This document shows positions 24,369-35,348 of a stretch of 64,000 nucleotides of DNA, in pieces. Numbering within the stretch: the first letter of the stretch is position 1; every line of letters starts with the position of its first letter. Source of the DNA: Lactarius indigo (lineage: Eukaryota > Basidiomycota > Agaricomycetes > Russulales > Russulaceae); the NCBI GenBank assembly GCA_025766275.1, contig JAFKAC010000127.1:1-64000 (forward strand), read 5' to 3'. The position numbers and the translations under genes were made by a program. The notes below the pieces were generated by a model. That model was not told the DNA's origin. It worked only from the letters and a program-made list of their open reading frames with translations, and ran no database searches.

Positions 24369-25401
24369 ATGGCCGATACTAGTTGCACCGGAATTTTATC
24401 AAACCCTGATTTAGCAGGAATCGGGGTGGGTCTTGCTGCTCTTTGAATTGCTTGCAGATCTGACCAACTGATTTCCCAGACCCGCCTCAATTTCTATGTC
24501 ACGATACTCCTTGTGGCTCTTATACCCCAGAATAAATATACGACCGAACTTTTGGACTCGCTCTATACGAACGCAATTTTCTATGGTTTCGCCCTTCTCA
24601 TCACTGTCCTCGTCCAGACCATACAAGGACAACTAGACTTGTATCATGCTATATTCGTGATGCATATGCTAGTATGCCTTACAGTTATTCATATCTACGG
24701 TATGACTTGCGTCCTCGTGAGGATACACTGCAGAGTGCTGACCAGAGGCGAGAATACAGGGATCAAGAGATTTTTCTTTGCCGATAGATTCGGTTTAAAA
24801 ATGAAGATTACTATAGCCTTCCAGGTATTACAGGTTCTCTTCATTTTCATTCCTTGGACGCTCTACGTGTGGATCAAAGGCTCGCAATTCGGTGCCCAGC
24901 CAGAGTGCAATGACCTCGTAAAATATGTCTTTTTTTTCGTCACCGTCCGGGCGACCATTGGTTGGCTACGGATCATGTTTATCGTTTGCTTCGCTGTAAG
25001 CGTGGTCGCCTGGTTGGTCTGTCTTAGCACAGTGCCTACTGTGTGGCGTGACCTTATGGAACTATCGCGCGCTGAGTCCGACGATGACGACGGTCTTCCG
25101 TGGTTCTTCTGGATCCCGTGCGTTTCCTCAATACCTTCGTCTCATGATAATGATATTAACTCACCACACCAGACCTGCGGCATACGGTGTCGCGAGCACT
25201 GAGCTGATAGTCTGTGGCGTTTCCTTAAGTCGGGAGACGTACTCATGGAAACCCTCCTAGGTTCATCGTAATCACCCGCACGTCCAGGCCGGTGAGGATT
25301 ATTGGGGTTTTGGACAGATTGTTTCTATCATCTTGATATTACCCATCGTCATCGAAATAATGGTCGCTTTCAAGAGATGGTATTCTGGTGACCCGGAATA
25401 A
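24369..25401 (+). CDS. Uncharacterised multi-pass membrane protein, family copy 1 (intact)
   Basis: Four exons join in phase: 24369-24425, 24480-25117, 25173-25209 and 25261-25401, giving 290 residues. The N-terminus (MADTSCTGILSNPDLAGIG) is Cys-containing and is followed by about seven hydrophobic helices: RLNFYVTILLVAL, NAIFYGFALLITVLV, FVMHMLVCLTVIHIYG, AFQVLQVLFIFIPW, VFFFVTVRATIGWL with IVCFAVSVVAWLVC, AAYGVASTELI, and FGQIVSIILILPIVIEI. The loop PECNDLVKYV is shared with the other copies. I recall similar unannotated proteins in Agaricomycetes but know no function. This is the only copy in the window that is open from start to stop. An acidic ESDDDDG loop precedes the third exon. Three decaying copies lie at 29.9, 34.5 and 38.3 kb, on the other strand. 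Confidence 0.75.
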
Positions 25402-26304
25402 GGAACGAGAAGTGGCAGTCTCTTGTGCTCGTTGTAAGGTCAGCCCGAGCGTTGGACCTGAAAGGCCTGAAACCTTGCCTTTCCGCTCCCTCATGGCCTT
25501 CTCGGGCCCACGCTGGACCATAATTAAGCACTAGGGTTGCTTGTGTGGCAAATGTCACTCCAAATTGTAATCTATCCCCCTTGCCACTTCCTTCCATATC
25601 CACAGGATCTCACTAGCCTTAAATTTCATGTTCCTATCACAACTAGTTAACGAAGCAGGTTGGTTTTGCACAGGTGGGGGGGGGGACAGGAAACAAATCT
25701 TGTACGCGTCCTGGCACGCACATGCTCCGAGCCCAGCTCTCTTATTTATCTCTTCGACAACCATGCTGGTGGATTACCCCTTTCATCGCTATCTTGTTTC
25801 CATCCAGTACCACTCTCTGCCCCTCTTACGTTACTCTTTACCTGACCTTTTCTGTAGTAACTACGGTTTCCCCTGTATTTGAACGACCTTCTGTGATTTC
25901 CGATGGACAGTTTTTAATTGTCATTTCCCGCCTCTTCAGCTCGGTGTGATTGTCTAGGAAGTTGGGCTCAGTTGAGGTCACTCGAAAGTTCTCCCTCGTC
26001 TCGTCTCTCAAAGTTCGTGCCACCTCGGTCAGCATCCACCCTCGCGCCCACTCTACTCCTATGTCCCTTGATTTTTTCCCTTCCTTCCTTCCTTCTTTCC
26101 GCAATCTACTCCGCCTACGAACTCACACAGATCAAGTTCGTTTGGGTGATGTATCAAAGTGACCTTACGGCTGGGGTCGCAGCGATTGGTTACCCCGGTC
26201 GCAAAATTCCGAGAGCGAAGCGGCTCCATCGGCCCGTTTAACTATGACGCACAACCAGCAGCAAGCAGATCATGATGGCTCACACATTACAATCGAATAT
26301 CAAT
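25402..26304. other. Intergenic region
   Basis: The first ~120 bp are a 3' flank shared with other copies of the family (CCCGAGCGTTGGACCTGAAA matches the reverse strand near 38260). Around 26100-26137 the text ATCTACTCCGCCTACGAACT resembles the promoter flank of copy 1 near 24315-24335, so a truncated fifth flank may lie here. A G10 run is at about 25677-25686. No gene seen. Confidence 0.45.
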
Positions 26305-26402
26305 GCCCGCCTAGCTCAATCGGATAGAGCGTCAGACTCTTAGGCAGGTGTTAATCATACTCTGTAATCTGAAGGCTGCGAGTTCGACCCTCGCGGTGGG
26401 CT
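26305..26402 (+). tRNA. tRNA-Lys (anticodon CTT) with a 24-nt intron
   Basis: Acceptor stem GCCCGCC pairs with GGTGGGC (26395-26401; one G-T pair). The D-arm has GCTC/GAGC, the anticodon arm TCAGA/TCTGA with loop CTCTTAA, and the T-arm GCGAG-TTCGACC-CTCGC. The intron occupies 26343-26366, between positions 37 and 38 as for nuclear tRNA introns. Mature length 74 nt. Boxes A and B are intact. Confidence 0.92.
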
Positions 26403-26407
26403 ACTAC

Positions 26408-26412
26408 TTTTT
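26408..26412 (+). terminator. RNA polymerase III terminator of tRNA-Lys
   Basis: A run of five T lies six bases downstream of the tRNA 3' end. Confidence 0.8.
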
Positions 26413-26999
26413 CGTGTCCAGGGCCACCTGAAGTCAACCAAGGGGTCAACAGGCCAACAGGCCAACAGGACGATACTTCCCTATCCCCGGACAGTGGGAT
26501 AGAAGGAGACTTGGAAGGAGGCTCAAGTATAGCCTGTCAGAGTCGTACTTGGACCAGGTGCGCCTTGAGGTGCGCTGCCAATCTCCTACTACACCACCTA
26601 TGGCAATAGTACAGTATATCGTGACCTCACCTGTCAGCGCTGTCAGCCACCAGGTGTACCACACTACTACGTGACATGCATGACATGCGACAATGGCATA
26701 TGTTGCACAACTGTGTACAGGCCTAGGGGTGATGTGATGCAGGTGTAATGTAGTAGCGTCCAAGGTAACGTCAGGATTTTCTAAGATTAAAAGAGTAGTT
26801 CCCAGTCCATGGCTTAGGGGAACCATTCTGCAGTGGATAAGAAACTGGTATTGGCTCACGAACTTGAACTTAAGAGTTCTTTCTATGAGTTGCACCTTGT
26901 ATGCATTCCTCTTGCTATTCCAAGGACCCACTATTACAGATACGTACTCGAAGACTGTGGAATCACTACAAAGCCATAGTCGATCATGATGACATGACG
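26413..26999. other. Intergenic region
   Basis: No gene seen. It contains short direct repeats (AGGCCAACAGGCCAACAGG near 26450, and CATGACATG near 26678). The minus-strand open frame 26446-26931 has no recognisable pattern. Confidence 0.45.
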
Positions 27000-27029
27000 C
27001 CTCGTCTATAAGGGTAAGGAACTACGAAA

Positions 27030-27620
27030 TGATCAATGATGAGCCCTGTCGCAAGCGTTTCTGCTTCTCAGAGTCTCGCAAGAACCGCTTCTTTTTGCCT
27101 CTGACCCCCTCACTGCCCATGCTCGGCTTGTTGTGCGCTTTCTTGCTGTTTGTTGAACTACTTGCCGTCTCCTTCTTGTGCTTGCCCTTCAGCGAGCCAA
27201 AATTTTGCCATCGCGGCCGCGCGCTCAGACTACGGCAAGATGGAACAAACCCTTGTCGTCGAGAGGTGCGGCTTGCTTCAGTGGAAGGCCTTCATTTTCT
27301 GGGAGCTTGTCGTTGTTCTTTTTATCCTTGTCTCTGTCATAGATTCTGAGACGGTCACCGCCATCGTTCTCGTCAATTTCTTGATATTGGTCCGGCCACC
27401 CTAGTCTGATAAATCGTCCGACGGGTCGGGCTTTCACACTGGTCTCTGGTTCCCCCTCCCGAGCTTCTTCCTAACAGGAAGCTAATTGGAGATATGCCTC
27501 AGGCTCTTCATACTCGTCTTCAGTACGTGGCGCATCTTTAAATCTTATATTCACGTGCTGCGTCAACTATTCTCAAGTCGAAGGCTGCATCCAGCGACCC
27601 GCACATAAGTCCCATCCGGC
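27030..27620 (-). pseudogene. Relic of an unrecognised hydrophilic protein, copy A
   Basis: Minus-strand text reads NNDKLPENEGLPLKQAAPLDD and, after a frame change, KLGRGN...PSDDLSD, aligning to copy B (28.3-29.2 kb) and, in opposite orientation, to copy C (32.3 kb). Stops and frame shifts break it. The composition (acidic stretches, Lys-rich C-terminal part GKHKKETASS) suggests a nuclear protein, but I do not recognise it. Confidence 0.5.
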
Positions 27621-27698
27621 GCCAGGCTCCCCATCGCTCGGCTTGTCTACCGTCCGCGTTCAGAAGTTAGAGTTGTCACGCACGACGGACGCTAAGAG

Positions 27699-28002
27699 CC
27701 TACCATACACCCTCATCTTCGGCTCGTGCCTTATCTAAGAGTGACACGTCGAAACTTTGGGCAGCTTTTCCATATCATCCTCCTGACTTGAAACGACCTG
27801 CTACGTATCTGGGATGGGCGCAAGGATTTGCGCCGCCGGTTATGCCGGGTCCTAATGGGACGTGGGAAGAGGCCCCGTCGCATGATGTACGCGTGCACTC
27901 CATCATGCAGACGACTCGGCGCAAGGTCGCGCTACTTCATTGGGCACCGGGTGCGGTGTTGCCGCGACGGTGCATGTTTTTGGGCTTATACCCAAGTGGC
28001 CA
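27699..28002 (+). pseudogene. Severed copy of the RhoGEF CNH C-terminus, copy A
   Basis: Aligns at DNA level with 22337-22625 in the RhoGEF: CATAC-CCTCATCTT, then ACACGTCGAAACTTTGG, GGGATGGGCGCAAGG, and protein text PGPNGTWEEAPSHDVRVHSIM matching ANGTWEEAPSQEARVHGVM. Similarity stops just after the codon for ELIP. No upstream CNH, PH or DH sequence accompanies it, and frame shifts occur. Confidence 0.8.
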
Positions 28003-28339
28003 AACGCCACTTTGGCTACCAGAAAGGAAGCCCTCTTGGTAGTTTGGTGTATCGGACATATAAAGGTGCTCAAAACCACAAGGGAAACTGCAGTTATCAC
28101 AGAAAGGGTAACGTGAGGTAGAGTAAGAGTGGCCGAGAGTGGGACAAGACAAAACATAAACAGAGGCACAGGACAAAGGGGTAACCGACACGGTGATTAA
28201 AGGACCAAAGAGACAAATAAGACTCGGAGGACCTGGTACGGTGCAGGTGCTTCACTAGGAGTGACTAAGAGTGGCGAGGCGAGACTCGAAAGCTGTGGGA
28301 AAGCCATAGCCAATTATATTACAGTAACATAACGCCTCG

Positions 28340-29210
28340 TCTAGGATAGGAGTAAGGAATGATGAAATGATCAATGACCCTGTCGCAAGTGTTTCTGCCT
28401 CTCCCGCAAGGACTGCTTCTTTCCGCCTCCCGTGATCATCATCATCGGGTTACTGCGCATTGCGCGCATTCTCGCGATTCGTCAAGCTGCTCGCCATCTC
28501 CTTGGGCTTGCCCTCAGCGAACCTAACTTCAAGTTTTCCCAGCCTCGCAGCCGCACACTATCGGTGCCACGGGCTCTCCGTGGTCCGCCCTCGCCTTCTT
28601 GTGCGGGCTGAGAACGGTGCTTTCCGATATGATTCTTGGGGTGTCGCCCGCACCGGAAGAGGAGGCCGCCTTTTTGATGGCTTCGAGAGACGCAAGTTTG
28701 CGCTTTTCAGAAGAACCACCCCCACTTTCAACCGCTTTGGTGGTAGCTTGTATTCGCTATGTCATCAGTAATTGATTAATGCGAAATTGGCCGGATTAAG
28801 AATCTGCAGGTAAAGACGTGCCAGGTAGTCGGGGATGGCAAGATAGAACAAACCTTCGCCGTCATGAGGTGCGGCTCAAGGGTGGGCCTTGCTTCAGTGG
28901 AAGGCCATCATTTTCTGGGAGTTTGCCGTTGCACTCTTCATTATCATATTCGTTGTCAGCAGTATCTGAGACGATCTTCGTCATTACTCTTGACTCGGAC
29001 ATTGATCTAGCCGCCCGACTCACTCTAGTCCCCCATCCCTCCCAAGCTTTCTCATGACGGGGAGCTGGTCATCAAGCTGGTCATAATACATTGCCTCAGG
29101 CTCATTCTTGTCTTCAATAAGTGGCGCATCCTTAAATTCACATGCTGCGTCATCAATGTTCGGGTTGAAGGTGGCGTCCAGCAACACGTACGTAAGCCTC
29201 ATCCGGCGCC
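28340..29210 (-). pseudogene. Relic of an unrecognised hydrophilic protein, copy B
   Basis: Best preserved of three copies. Minus-strand segments include VLLDATFNPNIDDAACEF, EAMYYDQLDDQLPVMRKLG, then a stop, and later SGGGSSEKRKLASLEAIKK and SPHKKARADHGEP, then GKPKEMASSLTNRENARN. The pattern (SSEKRKLASLEAIKKAASS, basic KKAR patch, acidic spacer) looks like a nuclear or chromatin protein, which is inference only. In-frame stops show it is not functional as it stands, although some could be introns. Confidence 0.5.
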
Positions 29211-29287
29211 TAGCTCCTCATCTCGCAGCTTGTCTACCGTCCACGTACAGAGATTAGAATTGTCACGCACAGCGGCGGCCGGGAACT

Positions 29288-29555
29288 CACCATACATCCT
29301 CACCTTTGGGTTGCGCTTTATCTAAGTGCGACACATCGAAACTTTGTGCGGCTTTGCCATATTCGAATCCTCGGGACTTGAAATGACCTGCGATACACCT
29401 GGGATTGGCGCGGGGGTCTGCGCCTCCGACCGCGCCGGATCCCAATGGGAATTTCGTCGCGAGATGCACACGTGCGCGGCATAATGCGCGCAGACGACTT
29501 GGTGCCGGGCATGGCATTGCGCAGCACGTCTTTGAGATCATACCCAGCGGCCAAC
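29288..29555 (+). pseudogene. Severed copy of the RhoGEF CNH C-terminus, copy B
   Basis: Aligns with 22342-22625 of the RhoGEF and with copy A: GTGCGACACATCGAAAC is identical to the parent, followed by CGGCTTTGCCA, GCGCGGGGGTCTGCGCC and CCCAATGGGA. It lacks a 13-base piece where the parent has GTGGGAGGAAGC, which shifts the frame. Coding ability is lost. Confidence 0.8.
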
Positions 29556-29945
29556 GGAGCCACTTTGGCTACCAGACGAGGAAGCCCTCGGTGTATCAGA
29601 CAACACATCAAGGTGTTTAAATTTGAGGAGAAACCGTAGTTATCACAGAAAAGGCAATGTGGAGTAGAGTAAGAGGGACTGAGAGCGGCATAAGGTGGGA
29701 CGAAGACAAAGCAGGTACAGAGGGGAAAGATACAAGACAAAAAAGTAACTGACGCGGTAATTAAAGGGTCAAAGAGACAAATAACTTCGAGGGTCTGGTA
29801 CGGTGCAAGTACTTCGCTAAAGAGTGGCGAGACCGTGTCAGGACACCTGTCCTACGTGGGTCTGGGGCCGCCAAGAGGGTGCGGGAGGCAAGATTTCAGG
29901 CCCAACACCCGAGGTGGTCCCTCGGCAAATGCTAGTAACTTCCAC

Positions 29946-31342
29946 TTAGCCTTGTTTTTCTGAGGGACGGGCCGAGGAACTGTCACTGGCAGTGTTAGAG
30001 GGCTCGTTTCTCTTGAACCAGATGGCCAGTACGTCGATAGCAATGGGTAATATCAAGATGATGGAAGCAATCTGGCCAAAGCCCCATTGATCTTCTGAGC
30101 TATTTTGCTTGATGAGCGGGTGGTTGCGATGAACCTAGGAGGATTTTCATAAGTATGCCTCCCAGCGTAGGAGCTTGAGGGAAACTTCACTGACTATCAA
30201 TTCCATGGTCACGACACTGTAGATCGCAGCTCTGGTGTGGTGAGAGTGTCAAGTTAGCACTATCGTGAGACGGAAATACCGAAGAAACGCACAGTATAGA
30301 GAAGACCCACAAGACCCTACCAACACGCATTATCCTCTTCTCCCACTTGGCCTTCAAATCTTCCATTTTCTTTTTCACACCCTCACTGGGATCTGGAAGC
30401 CGGTTGTTGACGGCTTTCACCACACCATTAGAGGTGTCCACCACCCACTTAGAGATACCCAACACCGCGCCTGAGACGCCCCGCCCCAACCTGCCAGGGG
30501 GGTTTCTCAACGTGCCCGAGACCCAATCCAGCGTGTCAGAGACGAATCCTAAGGCTCCGGGCGGATTCTCGGTGGAAGTCCCTCGATTTTCGGCGGAAGT
30601 CCCTCGAAAGATATCTTTGAGGTATTTCTGCAGTTGGAAAGCCAACACGAGAACGAAAATCAAACCGACCGCACACGCGGCGAGGCCAACGAATGCTAAG
30701 ATACGTAGCCAGCCAACGGTGGCCCGGACGGTGACGAAGAAAAGGACATATTTTACGAAGTGATTGCACTCTGGCTGCGAACCAAATTGCGAGTCTTTGA
30801 TCCACACGTAGAGTGCCCAAGGAATCAAAATTAGGACCTGCAATACCTGAAAGGCAATAGTAACGTTCATTTTGAACTTGGAAACGGGTTCCTCGTCTCT
30901 TCTCGTGATATATCTCTTTGCGCCTGTATTCCCCGTGTTTTGATCAGTACTCTGCAGCAGTTCCCCATTCAGACAAGAGCCATACCGTAGAGATGAAGAA
31001 GTACGAGGGATATTAGCACTTGCGTCACGAAGAGAGCGTGATACAAGTCTAGTTGTTTTTGTATGGTTTGGACGACAGCAGTAATGAGAACAGCGAGACC
31101 ATAGAAAATTGAATTCACAAAAAGATCGTCCAAAAGGTCGGTCGTAGGTCCTTCCTCGTCCTTGGGGGGCGGGAGTACAATAGCCGAAAGGAGTATCGTG
31201 ACATAAAGGTTGATTCGAGTCTGGGAAGTCCGTTTGTCAGATTTTACAAAAGATAAAGTAGATTAAGAGCAAGAGGACGGACCCCGATTCCTACTAAATC
31301 CGAATTTCCTTCAATTCCACTGCAGCAAGTAGGACTGGCCAT
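29946..31342 (-). pseudogene. Multi-pass membrane protein family, copy 2 (probably disabled)
   Basis: Same start context and exon plan as copy 1. Exon 1 begins MASPTCCSGIEGNSDLVGIG at 31342, then TRINLYVTILLSAI and, further on, MNVTIAFQVLQVLILIPWAL, PECNHFVKYVLFFVTVRATVG and C-terminal VHRNHP...WGFGQIASIILILPIAID, ending TAA at 29946-29948. A TGA at 30969-30971 plus a frame change interrupts the third loop. Splicing a 23-nt GT-AG segment there would restore the frame, but that is shorter than any other intron seen in the window. Compared with copy 1, the fifth loop carries an extra ~80 residues with the repeated text RGTSAENRGTSTEN. Call: recent pseudogene, or a gene with an ultrashort intron. 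Confidence 0.65.
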
Positions 31343-32289
31343 GACTAGGCAGCGTGTGGACTTATGACCGTGAGTTCGCGAGTGTAGCGGATCGTGTAGA
31401 GGGAGGAAGAGAAGGATATAGCCAAATGGCCGCGGGAACGAGAACAGGTCCAAGACGAGAAAATGAGATGATGAGACTAACTACGAGCTCCCTCGACTGG
31501 GCCTGACTCGAGCTGATCACGTAGAGACGAGGGGGCACAAGTAGTGACCGAGGGTTGTGTTGTTCAGCAAGAAGATAGTGGATTAAATACAGGCAGAGCA
31601 GCCACGAAATGAAGGGGCAAGGTAGGAGAAATAAAGACAAGTGTAGGTGGTGGCATGGAGGGACGATAGGGGAGACAGACGGGGAAATGGAAACGAGATA
31701 AAGAATCTAGGCTAAGAAAGGGGAAATGGTAAGGCTAGGGAAATGAAATCCAGTATGCACTGAGGGCGTGATTGCAAGTAGATGGCAGCAAGAATGTATG
31801 TGTGAAGACACGAGGCGCAAGGAAGGGGATGTAACTGTAGTGGGGTTATTACGTGACATTGGTAAATCCACACGACGCTGAGCTGCAGTGAGATAGCCGA
31901 GAGTTTTCAGACCCAACCAGTGGTAGCCTTACAGTGGAAAAGGGGGAGTTACCTCGATGATCGGTCTCACTAGAAGCAACGGAAAACCACGTACGGGCAG
32001 GCAAGGTGTGTAAGAAAAAGGGTGGTGCAGGGACTAAGGAGAAACAGGCGAAAGACTGAGTGACTCCACGCCTCTGGCTCGTGTCGCGTATCGAAAGTCG
32101 TGGTCGGAAAGAAGCTTGACATGGGCCATTTGGGCGAGTACATAATTCTTAGCAGAGAAGTCTGGTCGCGAGTGCTAGTGGCCGAAAGAAGTCATATGAA
32201 AAATTATGTATAAGCCTTGCAAATAATCAATACACGAACACAATTTGTTCCAATTGTTTCGATTCGTACAAACGCCCATGTAAGCGCCT
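31343..32289. other. 5' flank of copy 2 and gene-free DNA
   Basis: Positions 31343-31540 (minus strand) match the promoter flank of copy 1 (CGAGTCAGGCCCA, CCATTTGGCTATAT, CGAACTCAC). Beyond that I see only purine-rich sequence with no gene. Confidence 0.5.
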
Positions 32290-32930
32290 GTTTTTGTTTG
32301 AGACCAAAGCGGACTGATCTACGGGATGGTTCCTCGAGGATCATTCAACTTGAAGGACAACACATGGGGAAGAAAACCCACCAAGCAGTCGAGAAGAAAA
32401 TGGCGAGAAGGCTTGGGAGAGAAGGAACCCGAGTCAGAGTTATCGGACGATTCATCAGACTCGGGTGGCAGGATTGATTTCGAGGGTGATGGTGGAGACC
32501 TTAATATCAGCGACAGCGAATGAGAAAAATAAAGGAGCAGTAGAAATCTTCCAGTAAATGAGGGGTCTTCCACCGAAGCCAACCGCACCTCGACGCTCAT
32601 GACGACGTAGGTTTGTTGCATCCGACTATCCGACGGACATCATTGGCTGTAGGTTCTCACTCCGGATGATTTCGCATTAAGTACAGCAATGGCTTGCGAA
32701 TATCTGACACCGAAACCAGGAGTGGTTGTTCTGCGAAGCGCGTCTCGAAATCGCCAAAAAGGCAGCTCCCTCTTCTGGCGCGGGTGACACCCGACATTCG
32801 TCTCGGAAAGCGGCAATCTCTGCCTGCGAAAGGAGAAGGCGGACTACAGAGAATACATGGTGTTGATAGCACGGAGCCGCGAGGGCCGGGAAAAGTACAG
32901 CACGCTGAAGGGCAGGCGATAAGGAGACAA
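32290..32930 (+). pseudogene. Relic of an unrecognised hydrophilic protein, copy C
   Basis: Plus-strand text KPTKQSRRKWREGLGEKEP, then SDDSSDSGGRIDFEGDGGD, and after a break AKRVSKSPKRQ, correspond to the KLGR...SESGG and SSEKRKLASLEAIKKAASSS parts of copy B, on the opposite strand. Stops and frame shifts are present. The orientation is inverted relative to copies A and B. Confidence 0.45.
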
Positions 32931-33164
32931 TAAGCGGCTCGACGAACCGCGAGAAAGCCGCGCGCAACGATAACGATTGGCGCTTGCATGTACATATAGA
33001 CAAGGGCACTTGAGAGTAGTAATGTAGTAACACGCGGTCAAAAGCGCCCAATTGCCATTTTTCTCAAGATTTTTCCTCATCTGAGGCAAGTGTGAAGGAC
33101 TCATCTGGACCCAAGCCTGGAGCTGTCGCGCATTACAGTAGTCGCCATGTTATACGCGAGACGC

Positions 33165-34130
33165 GCACAAATTTGAACCCAGATTTAAGTATTTTTTCAC
33201 CAGAAATGTTGTAAATCTACTTTTTTTTGTCTTAAAACCCCGGGTGCCCTCAAAGCGAGATAGCTTTCTGCAATTATCGCATTGATTCCGTGACTCCAGC
33301 ATCGGTGGTCTTTGTCGTGCACAATAATTACCTAACCAAACATCAATAAGATTTATAGGATCTAGTGAGAGGCCGGGTGCACGCAGATCATGACGTTATA
33401 TATTGATCACCGTTTCTTCCTATGATCCCAGCCTTGATAGAATCGAATGCCACCATTTTCACACAACAGGGAATTTTAACACCCCGGGATTGATAGTAAT
33501 CACTGTCAAGGTGTCTGCTAGGCGCATTGCAATGAAAGTAATTCACGTCGCCAGGATCACCAATCGGAGTCACCCGGGCGGTAAGATTGTGGGGGGAGGT
33601 AATTGAAGGCCCCGGAGCCTGCGTGTCCGAGATTCTAACCCTAGAGCGGAGTATTGTAAATCGTTGTCTTCTTTCTTCCGTTTACCGTAATCTCCTTCAG
33701 AGGTGTGAAGCTTTCTTCACATGGGCGCTCATAAACTACAGGTGCCGGGTGCACGTGAAGGCAAAAGAAAGGTGTGCAGCAGCCATAGACCAGGTGTCGT
33801 GCCCAAAACCCGTTTTCATATTTCATATCAGAAGAGCACCGCGGCCATTCCAGTCATTTCAGACCCTCAACCCTGCCCCTCCATGCAGACGCCAAATTCA
33901 AACACCGAATAAATTGATCAAGGACGCCTTGAAGGACGGATTGTCACACCAGAGCGTCTCTTCTCACAAAAGAAACGTGTCAAGGCTGCTGAGCTTCTCG
34001 ACTTTCTACAGAAGACCGAAGCTGCCTACAAGCTGCCTGATTGATCGGCGTTGCAAATACAACACCTCGAGCCCCATACCCCCATCACCTGGATAATTCC
34101 TGTGGCTAGTCCTGCCCTTTCCCAACGACG
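33165..34130 (+). repeat. Duplicated flanking module, copy 1
   Basis: Same orientation as 37195-37935. Shared landmarks: AAGATAGCTTTC or GAGATAGCTTTC, GTGCATGCAGATCATG (here GTGCACGCAGATCATG), ACGCAACAGGGAATT or ACACAACAGGGAATT, GAGATGTGAAGCTTTG or GAGGTGTGAAGCTTTC, and GAAAGGTGTGCAGCAGCCAT. Near its end a plus-strand frame reads GRIVTPERLFSQKKRVKAAE then LLDFLQKTEAAYKLPD and a stop, a coding-looking fragment I do not recognise. Confidence 0.7.
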
Positions 34131-34524
34131 AGAATCTATCCCCCCCGTCTGCTGGTGCAGAGCGAATGATACATTGGGGGGTAATATCTACCTAAGGGTC
34201 TGACGCCCTACTGTCTGATCGGGCTAATGTACGCAAACATCGTCACCCGATCGTAATGTATGAGGCAAGAAGCATAGGGGATAAAGAGTGCCATAGGATA
34301 GGGAAAAAAACAACGTGAATACAGCAAGGCACCGGGGTATAGTAGTGGCTGAAGCGATAGCAAAAAGGGTCGACGAGATAAATAAGTGGACTGGGAACAG
34401 AGCATGAGTTTCACCAATGAGCGTCGAGATGGTGCCAAGACGCGTAGTCCTGTGTAGGTCCAAGATGTCCAAGAGGGAGCGGAAAGATGAGCTTTCAGGC
34501 CTTGCGGCGAATACAAGAGACGGT

Positions 34525-35226
34525 AATTTGTCCCTTATTTTGAACCCTTGTATTTCCACCCCGTTGCTATGGCCAGTATCTCGATAAGATGGGCACTAGC
34601 AAAACGGTAGAAACGACCTAGCCAAATCCCAACTCATTCTCACCGTCCAGGACCTCCGAGCGATTATGATGAAACTAGGAGGGCTTTCGTGAGTAGGCAA
34701 CCCGACTTGAGAAGAAAACGCCACAGACGGCCACTCCCGTAGTGAGGGGGGAAAAACTCCAAGATCCCGGGCCAGCCAGCGGTAGCCCAGATGGTGACGA
34801 CGAAAACACATTTCATACGGTTGTTGCGCTACAATTGCGAACCGAATCGAATCTTTGATCCACATACGAGGGTAAAGAAGGAAATCAAGACCTCCAATAT
34901 CTGAACGGTGATAGTTACCTTCAATTTGAAACCGAATGACCAAGATCTCCTGACGCCTTCGTTCTCATCGATGATCAGTGCTCTGCAGTAGATCCCTATA
35001 GCGATACAAGCCACACTGTAGAGATGAAAAATTCAGGAAAATTGCATTCCCGAAAAGCCTAAAGGTCAGTTGTACATCTAATACCTCGGGTATAACAACA
35101 GAGAAAGGTATCGCGACAAAGATTGACGTGGGTCTGGGAAGTCAGTTGGTCGGATCTGCGAAAGGAAGAGCCGCAGGACAGACCCCGATTCCGGCTAAAT
35201 CCCCGTTTGGTAGAATTCAGTATCAT
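34525..35226 (-). pseudogene. Multi-pass membrane protein family, copy 3 (decayed)
   Basis: The start context and ATG at 35226 align with copies 1 and 2 (GGGATTTAGCCGGAATCGGG), but large deletions remove the second and third helices. Remaining text includes LKVTITVQILEVLI, RFGSQL and the C-terminal exon context CTCCTAG-TTTCATC. It cannot encode the family protein. Confidence 0.7.
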
Positions 35227-35348
35227 GAGTGGGCAGTGCACGGACTTGAGACCATGTGAGTTCGCAGGCGGAGCGGATTCTGCAGAGGAAGCGGAGGAGG
35301 AAAGAAGGATATAGCCCAATTGAAGCGGGAACGAGAACGAGCAGATGA

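Larger units (their letters stand above)
27000..28270 (+). repeat. Segmental duplication unit A
   Basis: This unit matches 28320-29830 along its length in the same orientation, with many substitutions and small indels. Shared landmarks in order are CGCCTCGTCTA, GAAATGATCAATGA, the CTTCAGTGGAAGGCC block, GCTTGTCTACCGTCC, the CNH-tail relic, AGTTATCACAGAAA, and CAAAGAGACAAATAA. It looks like an old tandem duplication. Confidence 0.75.
28320..29830 (+). repeat. Segmental duplication unit B
   Basis: Second copy of unit A (see 27000-28270). It is about 240 bp longer, mainly in the relic-protein part. It runs directly into the 3' flank of membrane-protein copy 2, which lies in inverted orientation. 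Confidence 0.75.

Noticed and set aside
26446..26931. 161-codon minus-strand ORF downstream of tRNA-Lys
   Set aside because: Length alone is not evidence at this base composition; the protein has no domain-like pattern and overlaps simple repeats.
30969..30971. In-frame TGA read as selenocysteine
   Set aside because: No selenoprotein machinery is expected in basidiomycetes and a frame change follows at once; pseudogenisation is simpler.
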